A DNA stretch of 64,000 nt from Sphagnum compactum. Its lineage: Eukaryota; Bryophyta; Sphagnopsida; Sphagnales. Made by a program: the position numbers and the translations under genes. Of the stretch, positions 49,192-61,900 are shown piece by piece (positions within the stretch are counted from its first letter, which is position 1; the number at the start of each line of letters is the position of its first letter). The stretch is taken from positions 3,286,001 to 3,350,000 of the forward strand of contig OZ234497.1 of NCBI GenBank assembly GCA_965153455.1, given 5' to 3'. Below the pieces are notes generated by a model. That model was not told the origin of the DNA. It saw only the letters and a list, made by a program, of their open reading frames with translations, and ran no database searches.

Positions 49192-52100
49192 TCAGGTCCG
49201 GATCTTGCCATTGTAGCCATAATCATCTAGGAGTTCCTCATTTTCACGCCAATTTTCCTTCACCTTCACTTTCAACTGCAAACAAACATGGCCACTGCTG
49301 AGTTGATCAGAAGCCATACCAGACATCAATAACTGGACAATGTCAACACTTATGTTTTCATTGTAATTTCCATGATCAGATCCTGGCAAGAATCCATACA
49401 CTGCAGATCTGAGAAGGTGCAAAGGGATTTCATAGAGCTTAAAGACTCAAACTTTTCAACACAAAAGTAATCTCAGCTCTTATGCTCGTTGCAAATTTTG
49501 CTGCCAACACCAAAAGGCAGAAGTTGAAAGCCACAATTGAAAATTTCAGCACAAGTGATGTTCATACCCACAAACTCTGAAAAATTCTGGCTGGTGATTT
49601 CACCATATATCAAAGGATAGGTCTGACATGATTCCATGTATATACCCTTTTTGAGGTGTTGGTTGCAAGCTTAAGAAAGATGCAGGAAAGAAACAACAAA
49701 TTTGAAGAGGGTGGGATACCTCCAAATACACTTCCTTCCCCACAAAATCCTCAATATCCAGTCGAGCCGCAGTTGAAAGCAACTTCAAAGCATGCCCCTC
49801 CTGTTTACATCAGAACAAACAGATGCATGAGTGGTGGAATTTCTCTGTGACCTCAACATATTGTTCACAATTTAGATTTGATACGAGCCATGCCTGATAA
49901 CAGAAACACACACTAATCTGACAATATGCAACTCATGCTTAACTTTGCTCTAACAATGAAGGCAAAAAGCATGTGGTGATTGCAAACACACCTTGCCAAT
50001 CAGGACACCTTTTTGTGATTCTTTTTCAGCAATGATCTCCACTTCTATGAAGTCCTTGTTTAATCTTCTTTCCATATAGTTGACTACGTTCACCTGTTGA
50101 GTCTCAGTGGAGTAAGCAACTGAATGCAAGAAATGACATTAAAGAATCCAAGGTCCTCCCACTCTGCTCAATAGAGAGCTTGAAACACTAACAGAGTTGG
50201 CATAACGGGAAGCACATTCCAAAAACCAACAGATCTGAACTTGACCAACAAACTGTGATTTGAACATACCTGGCATGCATAAGGAATTTCTTGCCTATAT
50301 TGTAGAAATATCTTTTCCCTTACAATCTCAGCAACAAAGAATCGCTCTGGATGCTCGCTTACTATATCCTGCAAGCTCCAAAGCCACATGTTAAAAGTCC
50401 GCCAGAAGCTGGAGCCAGTATTTCACTTGCTTCTTGTCTACTACTTGGGCAATGTTGGAAGCCACTTTATCAATTAGGCTTGATGCACTTGTGTTGCAAC
50501 TAAACTCTGGGGTTGTCTAAAATCACACTCACTTCTGCCTGAAGGATGCAAATGCGTTGTAAGACAACAGGGAAAGATCGTGCAGCACCCTTAACTTTTC
50601 TATTATCTGTCTCAGATAGCTGCTAGCAGCCTGAGGAATTGATCACTGGATTCTCAATCATGCTAGCTTCAAGAAAAAAACATAGCCCACTTGTGATCTT
50701 GCCTTGCTATGGAAGTGCAGACCACAAGCAACAAAAAACCCTCAAATTGGACATCAGTTCTTCCTAGGTCGCATGATTCTGCATACCTTGGGATAGTAGG
50801 CAGGGCCATAAGGGAGGTGACCCAGCAGCCATTGTTTAACCTCATCCACCCCGGTTCCTTGCTTTGCACTTGCAGCAATCACCTCATCTACACCACTATG
50901 CTTCTGGTACCACTGTCCATCACAAAAGATACCATATCAGCTATGGAGCAAAACCATCTAGACAAGAACTCTTGATTGTTGTCTTGCTGTCAACACTTGT
51001 GGACAACAACAACAACATGGTGCCTCCTCCAGATGCATCCAATTGACTAAAATCTGGACAATGCTGCAGTGCTATAATTGGTGCAAGAGCCATTGAAGCT
51101 ATACTAACCTCTTTCTTCTTGGCAATTTCACCAGGCTTGATGAGATCCTTTTTGTTAAGCACCAGCAAAGTGGGTCTTCTGTCTGTGACTGTTGTTGCTC
51201 CATCCTCCAACATGTCCATCACCTGCATTCCATTTTTCTTTTGAACTAGGTACAGAAATTTGAATAGCTCTTTGAAATCTTTATTCAAGACACACATGGA
51301 TTGCTGCTGCTCACCTTTCAGCTTTTGCAAGACAGCAAGCTAAATTCATCAACAACATAGAAAAGTATGAGAGATTGACCTGTTCAGGTGAATGGCATGC
51401 ATCCACAACAACCAGAACACAATCAGCATTGAGTGTCGCTGTGCGCACATTTTGCATCATCATCTCATCCAGCTTCCTCATCTTCTTCAGAATAACTCCT
51501 GGAGTGTCGTACAAAATCATCTACAAAAGAAGAAGAATCACCACACCCATTGCTTCTCCAATTCAATCTTCTCCAGAAAAGATGTTGTTACTCTACAGAC
51601 GCTTAAGTTGTTACTCTAGAGATGAGCACACACTTGTTAACAGATAAAAACCATTCATTGCAAGGCCATTTTCACTTCTTTGGTTAACATCTTCAACCTG
51701 GCAAAGCTCAGTGAGACTCAAAAAGCTTGCAACGAATTGCAGAAGTCACACATTTGGTTACAGCCAGACGATTGTATCCACCCCCCCCCCCCCAGATGAT
51801 ATTGTTGTTGTTGTTATTTTTACCTGATACTCAGGAGTTGAGCAAATGCCTAGGATGCGGTGCCGAGTAGTCTGAGGCTTGTTGGTAACAATTGAAAGCT
51901 TCTGACCTATGATCTGGTTCAAGAGTGTGCTCTTCCCAACATTCGGCCTTCCAACAAGTGCAATGTAACCTGTGCATCCCCAAGCACCATTGTCCTACAC
52001 TTATCAGTGTTGCAGAATTCTACCTAAACCCTAATTCCAAAAACAACAACAAAACAAAACACCATTCCATCTTCGGCAAGCAATCTCAGATAAACCCAGA

Positions 52101-53013
52101 ATCAAAGAAAGAGATGAGCATACGAATACAGGATGGAGGGTTTTGCTGTTGCAGACAAAAAAAACCTAGAGGAGGAGGCAACAAGCAAAGGAACTGAACT
52201 GCTGCGATGGCAATCTCCTACACTTATCAGTGTTGCAGAATTCTACCTAAACCCTAATTCCAAAAACAACAACAAAACAAAACACCATTCCATCTTCAGA
52301 AGCAATCTCAGAAAAACCCAGAGTCAAAGAAAGAGATGAGCATACGAATACATGATGGAGGGTTTTGCTGTTGCAGACAAAAAAAACCTAGAGGAGGAGG
52401 CAACAAGCAAAGGAACTGAACTGCTGCAGTGGCAATCTCCTACACTCAGTGTTGCAGAATTCTACCTAAACCCTAATTCCAAAAACAATAACAAAACAAA
52501 ACACCATTCCATCTTCTGCAAGCAATTTCAGACAAACCCAGAATCAAAGAAAGAGATGAGCATAAGAATAAAAGATGAAGCCTAGAGGGTTTTGCTGTTG
52601 CAGACCAAAAAGAATCTAGAGGAGGAGGCAACAAGCAAAGGAACCGAACCGCTGCGGTGGTCAGGATCCACCTTGAAGGTCCCCAAGCCGATTTCTTCTT
52701 GCAATCCTGCTCCAGACATGTCTTGATGCAGAGGTTTCCGCTCCGGTTTCTCCTTCAGCAGGAAGATCGGAGAAGGTTTCGCTGCTTGTCCACCACCGCC
52801 TCTAGCCGTCACGATCATCCCCAGTCTTCCTTGCACTTGTCGTCCTCTTCTTCCTCCTCCTGCCGCTGCTGCCGCCGCTGTCCATTCTGGTCTGCCATTG
52901 CAACCCGCGAGATTCCAGACAGCAGCAAGATGCTCGCAGTAGATCGAGGACGACTTGTGTTCCAGGAATGTGTGAGTTGCCAAAGCGGGTGACGCGATGC
53001 TTTGCACGGACAT
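49192..53013 (-). CDS. Organellar ERA-like GTPase, nine exons
   Basis: ERA GTPases bind the 3' end of small-subunit rRNA and help assemble the 30S-type ribosomal subunit. Exons are 53013-52650, 51969-51824, 51520-51380, 51222-51109, 50912-50787, 50368-50270, 50093-49992, 49800-49720 and 49275-49192. All use GT-AG sites, phases agree throughout, and the product is 418 aa. Residues 1-105 are Ala-, Gly- and Ser-rich and fit an organelle transit peptide. G1 is GRPNVGKS in exon 2, followed by KPQTTRHR (G2). G3 is DTPG in exon 3, G4 NKKD in exon 4 and G5 SAK in exon 5. Exons 6-9 form the type II KH domain, with [14 protein letters not shown] and a GKEG loop ([14 protein letters not shown]) split between exons 7 and 8. 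Everything needed for GTP and RNA binding is present. Chloroplast versus mitochondrion cannot be settled by eye. Intron 1 is unusual because of the triplication listed separately. Confidence 0.95.
51996..52662. repeat. 222-bp tandem triplication spanning the ERA exon 1 donor
   Basis: Three very similar units begin with TACAC at 51996, 52219 and 52441. Each contains GAATTCTACCTAAACCCTAA, GGGTTTTGCTGTTGCAGAC and GAGGAGGAGGCAACAAGC. The third unit runs through the exon 1 donor at 52649 and includes about the last 13 nt of exon 1. The other two carry a diverged copy of the donor (GCAGCA|GTTCAG in sense) inside intron 1. The high similarity suggests a recent event. Confidence 0.9.
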
Positions 53014-53564
53014 GCTGCGGCGTCGTTGTCCCTCACCTCACTCGTTCTCGTTCTCGTTCTCAGAGCTGGAGCTTCGTCTTCCTGCAACCTATTCTTCTTT
53101 GCGGGCATGCCTAAGCGAAGTTGAAAGGCTTCCGAGCTGCATGGCTTCACAACAGCAAATCTCTCCACCAAATCTCTCCACTCGGGCACTCAATAGAAGA
53201 GACGATCTTGCGCACTACTGCAGGTCATGAAGATCGTCGTCGTCTTCGTCTCTCTCAGAATTATCCGAAGACGTTGTTAGGTCTTTTTGTTTTAGGGGTT
53301 TTTGTTCCAGAGCTTGTGCTATTGTCTTCCTCTTCTGCTGCTGCTGCTGCTGTTTCTTCTTCTTGTTCCTCTTCTGCTGCAGCTGCTGCTTCTTCTTCTG
53401 CTTCTTTTTCTGCTTCTTCACTCAAGGAATTCCGAGCAGCAGCTGGAGAGGAGGCAATTGGCACGGTAATACGACCATTTCAGTGATTTCAGATTGCTTC
53501 TTCTGACTCTCCATCAAGCGAAAGATCAAATGATCCTCGCTCTTGTTTGCTTGAAGGCAAATAG
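53014..53564. promoter_or_regulatory. Bidirectional promoter region between the ERA and PPR genes
   Basis: The two start codons are 551 bp apart on opposite strands. The middle (about 53330-53420) is a CTG/CTT repeat run that translates as Ser/Ala- or Glu-rich peptide in several frames and is probably transcribed leader rather than coding. No TATA box was assigned. Confidence 0.5.
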
Positions 53565-55365
53565 ATGATGGCCAGACGTTGGTGCTCCAGTTACCTAGAT
53601 TTGCAGGGAATGGTTCAAGCTCCTCCAAGAACATGGACAAAGCTATATCACATGTTGCAGCAGCGTACCTTGTCGATACTAATGAATGCAGGGGATTCAA
53701 TGGAGATGGAGACAATCTTTATGCAGGAGTCTCGATTACAGAAGAAGAAGAAGAAGAAGGGTCGTCTGATGACAGATGGTGATGAAGCAAGCTGCTCTCA
53801 CACATCCTTACCATCATTTCTCTTGCAATCTTCGTTTTCTTCATACCTGCTCAAGAACAGATTTGTCGCAGATCGCATCCTGAGACCATCTAAACAATCT
53901 CCACCAAGAATCTGGCCACTTCTTCAACAAGAAGTAGGCTATCATCATTACTCTAGTAGAGCATCAAGAATTGGTCTTCTTCTTCCTCTTTTGATGTGCG
54001 AAAGAAGAGGTGGGTTTTGCAGAATGATGGAAACAATGTGCAATGAAAACGATCTAGAAACTACAGTGCAAGTAGAAGAACAACAAAACAGCAATGGAAA
54101 GATGACCGTGGTGGATCACAGAAGTGAAAGAAGCTTGGAGGAGGAGGATGTGCGCAATGTGCGGCGGAAATGGGATGCAAAGCTTGTGTGGAGTATCTGC
54201 AACCAGATGAACCAAGGGGAATGGGGTGATGAGATGATGGACGCATTAGAGAAGCTGTGTTCTTCTCGATTGAAGACAAAGCATGTAAACAGCGTAGTGC
54301 GGCAACTGGACAATGTGGACATGGCTCTCAACTTCTATCATTGGGCAGGGACACTGGCCGGATACAGCCACAGCACATACACTTATCATGCAATCCTTGA
54401 AAGGCTCGGAGCTTCTCAAAAGTTTGAGGTGCAGTACCAATTGTTCCAGGTAACTCCTCTTGCTATGTAGACTACACACTTTCTCTGCTGCCATTGTTTC
54501 TGTGCATCAATGTCTTCTAATAGAAACATTTGAATGATTACAACAAGGGACCCATACCACTCATGAAGACCTTGGCACTGCAATTTGTGATGAAGGGTTT
54601 AGGGTCTGACACTTTGTGAGAAATTCTCACAAGGTTATCTGTATTCATTGTTATGTTACCTTCAAAGTATTGGTGTGGAGATTTCCTCTGCAATCTCTCA
54701 TAGATATTTAGTCAAGGTCTATAGAGCTTTGAGTATATGCATATAGGCTGTACAAGTGCTTGTTCCAAATGTATAGCAGTTCATCAGATCATTTTGAGTG
54801 GTTGCAGGACATGCATCACCAGGGATATCAGATTTCTGTAGCTACCTTCAACATTGTGATGGTGAGCTTCAGCAGGGCAAAGAACACAGCAGGTGTTCTG
54901 GACACCTTCAACAGGATGGAGGAATATGGCTGTAGTCCCAATGCTTTCAGCTTTCAGTGTCTCATACGCTCTCTTGTTTGGAGTGGTGAGATTCTGAAGG
55001 CTACTGAGGTGTACAGGCAGATGTTGCAGTTTGGTTTCTTGCCAGACAACTTCACGCTCAATGGTCTCATCGATGGACTTTGCAACACAGGGAAAGTGGA
55101 TTTAGCACTTAGTATTTTTCAAGACATGGAGCAGCGTGATTTCAATCCTGATGCAATTGCACATGCTGCTGTCATCAGGGGTCTTGACAAAGAAGGCCGC
55201 ATTGAGGAGGCATGTAGAATGTTCCAGGAGATGACTGGCAAGGGCCTCCCTGCTGTCGTGAGTACACACAAGGGACCCATGGGTGTCTTCAGTAAGAAAC
55301 ATAGTCTACAGCATTATGCATTCATGAATGCTGAAAAGGATCCTGGCAGTCCAGCTGCTGGGTAA
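53565..55365 (+). CDS. Pentatricopeptide repeat (PPR) protein, short
   Basis: PPR proteins bind organellar RNA in a sequence-specific way. Exons are 53565-54449 and 54808-55365 (donor CCAG|GTAACT, acceptor TTGCAG|GACATG, phase 0), giving 480 aa. The first 180 residues or so are basic and low-complexity and may include a targeting peptide. A PPR-type entry follows at about residues 250-285 (MALNFYHWAGTLAGYSHSTY, then TYHAILERLG). Exon 2 holds about four P-type repeats of 35 residues: FNIVMVSFSRAKNTAGVLDT, FSFQCLIRSLVWSGEILKAT, FTLNGLIDGLCNTGKVDLAL and AIAHAAVIRGLDKEGRIEEA. After the last repeat the sequence stops resembling PPR (STHKGPMGVFSKKHSLQHYA) and ends soon after. Most P-type proteins have ten or more repeats, so this copy is probably truncated or was disrupted at its 3' end. 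The start is the first of two adjacent Met codons. Confidence 0.87.
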
Positions 55366-58300
55366 CCAGAGCAATGCAGGAGCTTGGCTGCTGCCTGATG
55401 CTGCATTTCAATTTACAGTCATTTCCTCTGCATCAATCAAGATGATGGAAAAGGATCAGAATTGAGTAATTTGTACATACAAGCTTTTCCAGGAAGCTTA
55501 CACAGCATGTGGAGTTGAGACTACATTTTCTCAAAACCACATTGCCTGTGATCACTCTCTTCAAGCCAATGTTTGTGAGCAAATTAAGTTGCAGTACACC
55601 AAATTTGTTTAGATAGACAGTATCAATTGTCCCACCTGTTGCTTGGCTTCTGGACTTCTGTCCTTCTAATCTCTAATTTGTGTTGGATTCATCCAGGATT
55701 CATTGGGTTGTACAAACCTGCTTTGCACCATGTGGTCACCTGTAGAGTCTCTGCAGTTGCTTACTTGTGGGCCTTGACAGTCGGTGAGTAGCCCAACATG
55801 TCCTTTTCTTTTTTGGAGCAGCTTTGCTTTTGCTGTTTGCCCCTTCTTTTCTGTCAAGTTGGATAAGAATCTCTTATATGTGCGGCATAGGTGATAACCC
55901 TGCTGTCGAAAAGCTTGGGACAGCCTTGGTTGTGTCTTTCAATTTGCCATAGAAACCCATCATAACCTGGAATGCTCACTCCTCAAAGTTTCTCAGCTTC
56001 ATCTGTCATTGCTAGAATAGATGAGATTGAGCAACCTTCCTGAGGATGAAAGAAGAAAAATCATGTCGTCTGACAGTGGACGAACCACAAAGAACTAAGA
56101 AAAACCCATCAAATTTTGATTAGTGTGTTGTTGAAGAGGATGTTCATACATACATAGGCCAGTTTAAGGTTTAGAATTAATGGAAGTGGAAATGATATCC
56201 TGAAAAATTTATATTATCATGAAATTTTGTTTTGATATTGTAGGATTCAAGGAACAAATGAAAATATATAAATTTACTAACCTTATATACCAATATGATT
56301 GTCGTTGGCAATTCAAAGCAGTGTGGAGGTCATGTAAGAAGTAGTTTCACATGTTATGAATCATGATCCCATGTGTAACATCTAAACTATTCAAAATTTC
56401 CCACCCCCTACTACTACCCATAAAGTGAAAAACCAACTGTGGAAAACTACCTATGAATGGAGGAAAAAGGAGAATCAACTATAGTTGTTTATGCGGAGCT
56501 TTAATGCATTTTTTAAGTGTTTTATTTCACTTATTGTGTTTTGTAGATTGAATTTATCTCTTTCATAAATTGCAAAAGATGATTAGATATGTTTTCCAAG
56601 TGAAAGGAATCTAAAATTCAGCCTAGTCGAGTTGGGGGTTTCATCACACTTTCTCCATCATTGTGCACTTGCAATGTACATATGTTGATTTATTTGGGCT
56701 CTGTGTTGCTTCACTCTACTAGTGATGATGAATTGTTTTTTAAAAAAGGATATATATGTCATTTTTTGGAAGGCAAAGATGTATCTGTTGTTTATGGAGT
56801 TTCGTAAATGTGTTTGCATTTCTATCAAAACATATTGAGATCTTTCAGGATCAAATCCAAACACAGCGTCTGTTGCATATGCTATTGTGAAAACATCACA
56901 TGATGAGTTGTCTATTTGCTACATTGCATTTGCATATGTGTATAACAAGTTGTTCACATTTATAAGTTTGCATAACAATTGGATTGTGTCACTAGACAAC
57001 TTTTTTGTGATTGGCATATGTGAATTGAATATTATACAATGTAAATTAGGAGTTGACATATGAATTTTTACTAATATCCAATGATTGTTGTTTATGAATA
57101 TGCGTTGAAGACATTTTTTGACACATGTACATTTTTTTCCTATGATTGCATTTGTATGTTGTTTATATCCTAATGATTATAATTTTTTAACATACAATAT
57201 TTGCGTAGCACTTCCTAGATGTTGGTCATTTAGCCATCCATTTGGGTCAAGAAGGATATTCTCATTTACTTTAGTTAATTGGAGGTTTTCAATCCAATAA
57301 TCAACATTATCATACCCATTGGAATTGTTTTCTAAATCACTTGATATCACATTTTTTTTTAAAATTTGAAATGTAATAAATTATCATCACATTTTTAGGG
57401 TCAACATTTGAATTCAGAGGAATTTCAATATTTTTGTTGGTTTTGATATCATTTGTGTTAATATTCTTTTGGTCTGAAAGATGTTTTGTCATCTTTGATG
57501 ACCTTTTTTTTAATTTGGCTTTACATATGTCTTCTATAGATATATCCTTTAATATTATGAGTCCATACAAGGAATGTAATCATGATAATGTTACATATAT
57601 GTTGTGCATGTTAATTGGTACGTTATTAGGTGGTTGTTTCAAGTTTATGATCAAGTGATCAAATGTTTGTCTTTGATATTTAAAGTTTATGAACCAAAAA
57701 ACAAGGGCAAGCAATAGTTGGTATCTATTTGTGTTAAATGTCTTAGAAGTATTTGATTCTAATATTTAGTGATGATGTTGAAAGGTTCTGAATAATGGTA
57801 CTATTGGTATGACATTTTTAGTAGACCTTTTAGGGTTATGTCTTCTAAAGTTTCATGTTTTCAATGAATTCATTTAAATAAACATAAAACATTTATAGGT
57901 GGGTGCATTGAATGATCTTGTTGAATCCAATGGGATTCGTTGATTGAATTTTTTTGAATGTAACCGATGGTTCCATTAATAATTTTTAGTTTAGGATACA
58001 AGTTTTTTATGATTATGACTTTCATTCTTTTGTATAATTTCAAAAAAGGTGCTAAATTTTGAGTTTTACTTGTTGAAATAATTTGTTTTCTGAAGTATTA
58101 TATGTTAGTTCGTATTGAATTTTTTTTCTAAATATCGATGGCCACTATAATATGACATTTTTGTTTTGATTCTATTAAATTAATGTTTATCATTTGTTGA
58201 TTAATTACATTTGTAACTCATTTCTAAGTACTATGAAGGTTGTTGTTTTTCATGGGTCATTGAAAAGATTTTCATTTTTATTAGTGAGAAAATGTGTTTT

Positions 58301-58609
58301 TAACAAATCTAAATTTATATTTGAAATTATTCCATTGCAAAGATTTTGTAAAAGAGTTATATATTTTATGTCTTTGTTTTGTCACATTTGTTGTGTTAAT
58401 ATGATGTTATTTAAGTGAATGTAGTTTTCCCATATACTTTTATTTATGATTTTTTTTTACATTGAATTTGTGAATGTAAAAGTTGATTAGATGTTAGTTG
58501 AAATAATGATATGTCAATGATGGGTGGAAATTTCTTAAAATTTCCCATGAACATTATATTAATTCCTTCAAATGACAATATGCTTAATTTTAATTTTTGT
58601 AATTTTACA
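55366..58609. other. Intergenic region, nothing recognised
   Basis: The first 700 bp have moderate GC and probably include the PPR 3' UTR or remains of its lost 3' part, but no further PPR motif was seen. From about 56.1 kb the DNA is strongly AT-rich with short frames lacking domains, up to the retroelement boundary. Confidence 0.55.
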
Positions 58610-58614
58610 TGCAT

Positions 58615-58949
58615 TGTAACAAGGATCGTACACACCTCGGTTGGTGTTATATCAAACTATTCATAGCAAATCTACCATCACTTGTTATGGACCGACTACA
58701 AACAAGTGGAGAATTACAAGACAAGACAAGCTTTATTGATCCATCAACTGGTGTTGATCTGCTAAAGGGTTGTTCCCCAGACTATCTCCTTTTATAACCC
58801 TGAGCCATACTAGTCCCAAAATATCCTAGGCCATGATATTGCCAAAAGTATCCCAAAATATCCTAGGCCATGATATTGCCAAAAGTATCCCAAAATATCC
58901 TAGGACATGACATTGCCAAAAGTATCCCAAAATATCCTAGGCCATGACA
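58615..58949 (-). repeat. 3' LTR, about 335 bp, with internal 37-bp repeats
   Basis: The boundaries are inferred from the TG...CA rule and from the adjacent polypurine tract; the second LTR is not available for comparison. Next to the coding region, four 37-bp units beginning TCCCAAAATATCCTAGG (starts 58814, 58851, 58888, 58925) occupy nearly 40% of the LTR. Confidence 0.7.
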
Positions 58950-61900
58950 TTATCCTCTCCTCAAGCGACATCTTCTAGATGGAGCCGGTTTGTTAGGATA
59001 TCGTTGGTGAAACCGATTAACTAAGTCTTGGGCATGAACTAGGTTTCCAGCAGGCTCCCAAGTAGCTTCAGAAGGAGGATAACCTCGCCAAAAGACAAGG
59101 TACAGGAGCTTTCCACGAATCTTCTTAGAGTCCAAGACCTCCTGAACTTCAAACTCTTCTTGGCCTTCAATTTCGACTGGAGCTGGGGGTTCTTGATGAC
59201 GTTCTGGGATCGGGTTTTCATGATAGGGCTCAAGCAGGGAGACATGGAAAACATTGTGGATTTTGAACTGGGGTGGAAGCTCCAACTGGCAAGCCACTAG
59301 ACCAACCAATTTGGCGATTTTGAAAGGTCCGAGGCGCTTGTAATCCAACTTGGCACATGGGCGAGTGGTAGCAATGTTCTTTCTGAGAAGCCAGACCTTG
59401 TCTCCAACCTTGAAGTTTGGATGGTCCTTGCGTCGGCGGTCTGCTTGCTTCTTTTGCCACTCCTGTGTTAACTTGAGTTCTGCCATAAGGTTCTGTTGAA
59501 CCTGTCCAAGCCTCGTGGCCCTTTCTTCAGCCGAGGGGTTTACGGAGTCTCCAGGAATTTCAAGGCTGAACCTGGGATGAAAACCGTAATTGGCAAAGAA
59601 TGGACTGATCCCGGTCGATGCGTGTGTTGTGTTATTATAAGCAAACTCTGCTTGAGATAGTAGGTCCAGCCAGTCGTCCTGTTGGTAGTTCACAGTGTAG
59701 CGAAGGTATTGCTCGAGTGTCTGGTTTGTCCGTTCGGTTTGTCCATCTGTCTCAGGGTGGAAAGCTGAAGATAGCCGAATGTCAACTCCAAGAAGCTCGA
59801 ATAGACGATGCCAGAACTTGGATGCAAACTGAGGACCTCTGTCGGACACAATTTCCTCGGGGAGTCCATGCAGTCGGACGATCCCGTCTAGAATTAACTG
59901 AGCTGTCTCTTCTGCCGTGATTGACTTGGAACAAGGGGTGAAATGGGCCATTTTGGTGAGTCGATCGACCACAACCAGTATTGAATTCTTGGTTCTGACA
60001 GTAGGGAGGTCCGTGATGAAGTCCATTGCAATAGATCCCCAAGGTTGGCTAGGAATCGACAGAGGCTGTAGGAGTCCAAACGGGCGATGCCTGGGAGCCT
60101 TGGATCGAGCACATGTATCACAAGACTTGACATACTCCCGTAGCATCTTGTTCATTTTGGGCCACCAGTAAGTCCTTGACACTAGTTCGTGAGTCCGTGC
60201 CATTCCAAAGTGACCTGCCAGGGTGTTGTCGTGGCATTCCCTCAGGATTTTTAGGCGTGTAGGTCCTTCGGGTACATAAATCAGGTTATTTCGAAGGAGA
60301 AGTCCGTCTTGCTGCTCAAATTGATCCAAGTCATCACGATTTGGGTTCCTTGGTCGTTCCTGGAGTTCCTTCTTGATGTTGGTAGCCCAGGTGTCTTCCT
60401 CAGTTGCTATCTTGATGTCCCTGACAAGGTATGAGTCTGGGAGGGTGCTGATTGTTGCTGCAACTCGAAATTGCTTGGGGTTGAGTAAAGTCTGGTTCTG
60501 CTGGCCGTAGGCCTCATCCCCCGCTCGAAGTTCATATTCTGAACGACGAGATAGCGCGTCAGCTTTCCCTTGCTGGGTGCCGGGTTGATACTGAATCTCA
60601 AAGTCGAAATCAGCTAGGAAGATAGACCAGCGTGCCTGGCGACGATTTAAGGTCCGAGTAGTTGTGAAATAAAGGAGATTCTTGTGATCTGTCAGAACTT
60701 GGACTCGATGTTGAGCTCCGGCAAGATACGGTCTCCACTGCTCGAATGCCGTGATGATTGCCAGGAGTTCCTTATCGTAGACCTGGTAGTTGATTTCGGC
60801 ACTGGTTAACTTCCGTGAATAGAAAGCAACTAGATGCAGCAACCCATCTATTCCAAATTGAGATAGAATAGCTCCCAAGGCAAAATCTGAAGCGTCCGTT
60901 TCCACAATGAATGGCTTGGTAGGATCGGGATGTATCAGGATGGGTGCAGAGGTGAATGCCATCTTGAAAGTATCAAAAGCAACCTAGGCCGTTGGATTCC
61001 ACGAGAAGGGCTTGTCTTTGCAAGTCAGGGTTATTAACGGTGTTGTGATCTTGGAATAGCCTTTGATAAACCGACGATAGAAGTTGGCAAACCCTAGGAA
61101 GCGTTGAACGTCCTTGACCGAGGATGGAATAGCCCAACACTGGATGGTCTCGACCTTTGACTTGTCCATGAAAATGCCATCTGGAGAGATCACGTAGCCG
61201 AGGAACGCCACTGAAGATTTGTCGAATTCACATTTTTCCAACTTGGCGTATAAGCCATGCTCCCGCAGCGTCGCAAGCACCAATCGTACATGTTTGTCGT
61301 GGGTTTCCTGGTCCTTGGAAAAGATTAAAATGTCATCCAAATAGACCACGACAAATTCGTCCATGTAATCCCGGAAGATATCATTCATCAGATGCTGAAA
61401 GACTACGGGTGCATTGGTGAGGCCGAAGGGCATGACCGTGTATTCGAAGTGGCCATAGCGTGTGCAGAAAGCTGTCTTCCATTCATCACCAGGGCGAATC
61501 CTGAGTAAGTTGTAGGCTCCACGGAGGTCAAGCTTGGTGAAGATCTTCCCGGTACGTAGTCGATCTAGGAGACCTGAAATCAAGGGCAAAGGATATCAAT
61601 TCTTTTTGGTTATCTTGTTGAGTCCACGATAATCCACACAAAGTCGAAGGGAGCCATCCTTCTTCTTGACAAACAAAATTGGGGCGCCGGCTGGAGACTT
61701 GGAATGCTGAATGAACCCCTTGGCAAGATTTTCAGTAAGGTAATCACGAAGGGCTTGGAGTTCCGGTTCTGATAGGCCATAGATAGGACCAAAGGGTGGT
61801 GAATGTCCTTCTTCTAGATCAATCGGGCAGTCATATGGACTATGGGCGGGGAACTGATCAGCATTAATCTTTTCAAAAACATCAACAAAGTCCTTGTACT

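Noticed and set aside
52133-52585. Two similar plus-strand frames containing [20 protein letters not shown]
   Set aside because: They are translations of the tandem intron repeat in the ERA gene, on the opposite strand to transcription.
53121-53486. Ser/Ala-rich plus-strand frame before the PPR gene
   Set aside because: It reflects a CTG/CTT repeat run in the shared promoter region and has no conserved motif.
59039-60171. Additional short frames on both strands in the retroelement
   Set aside because: They are alternative-frame readings of the integrase and RNase H region.
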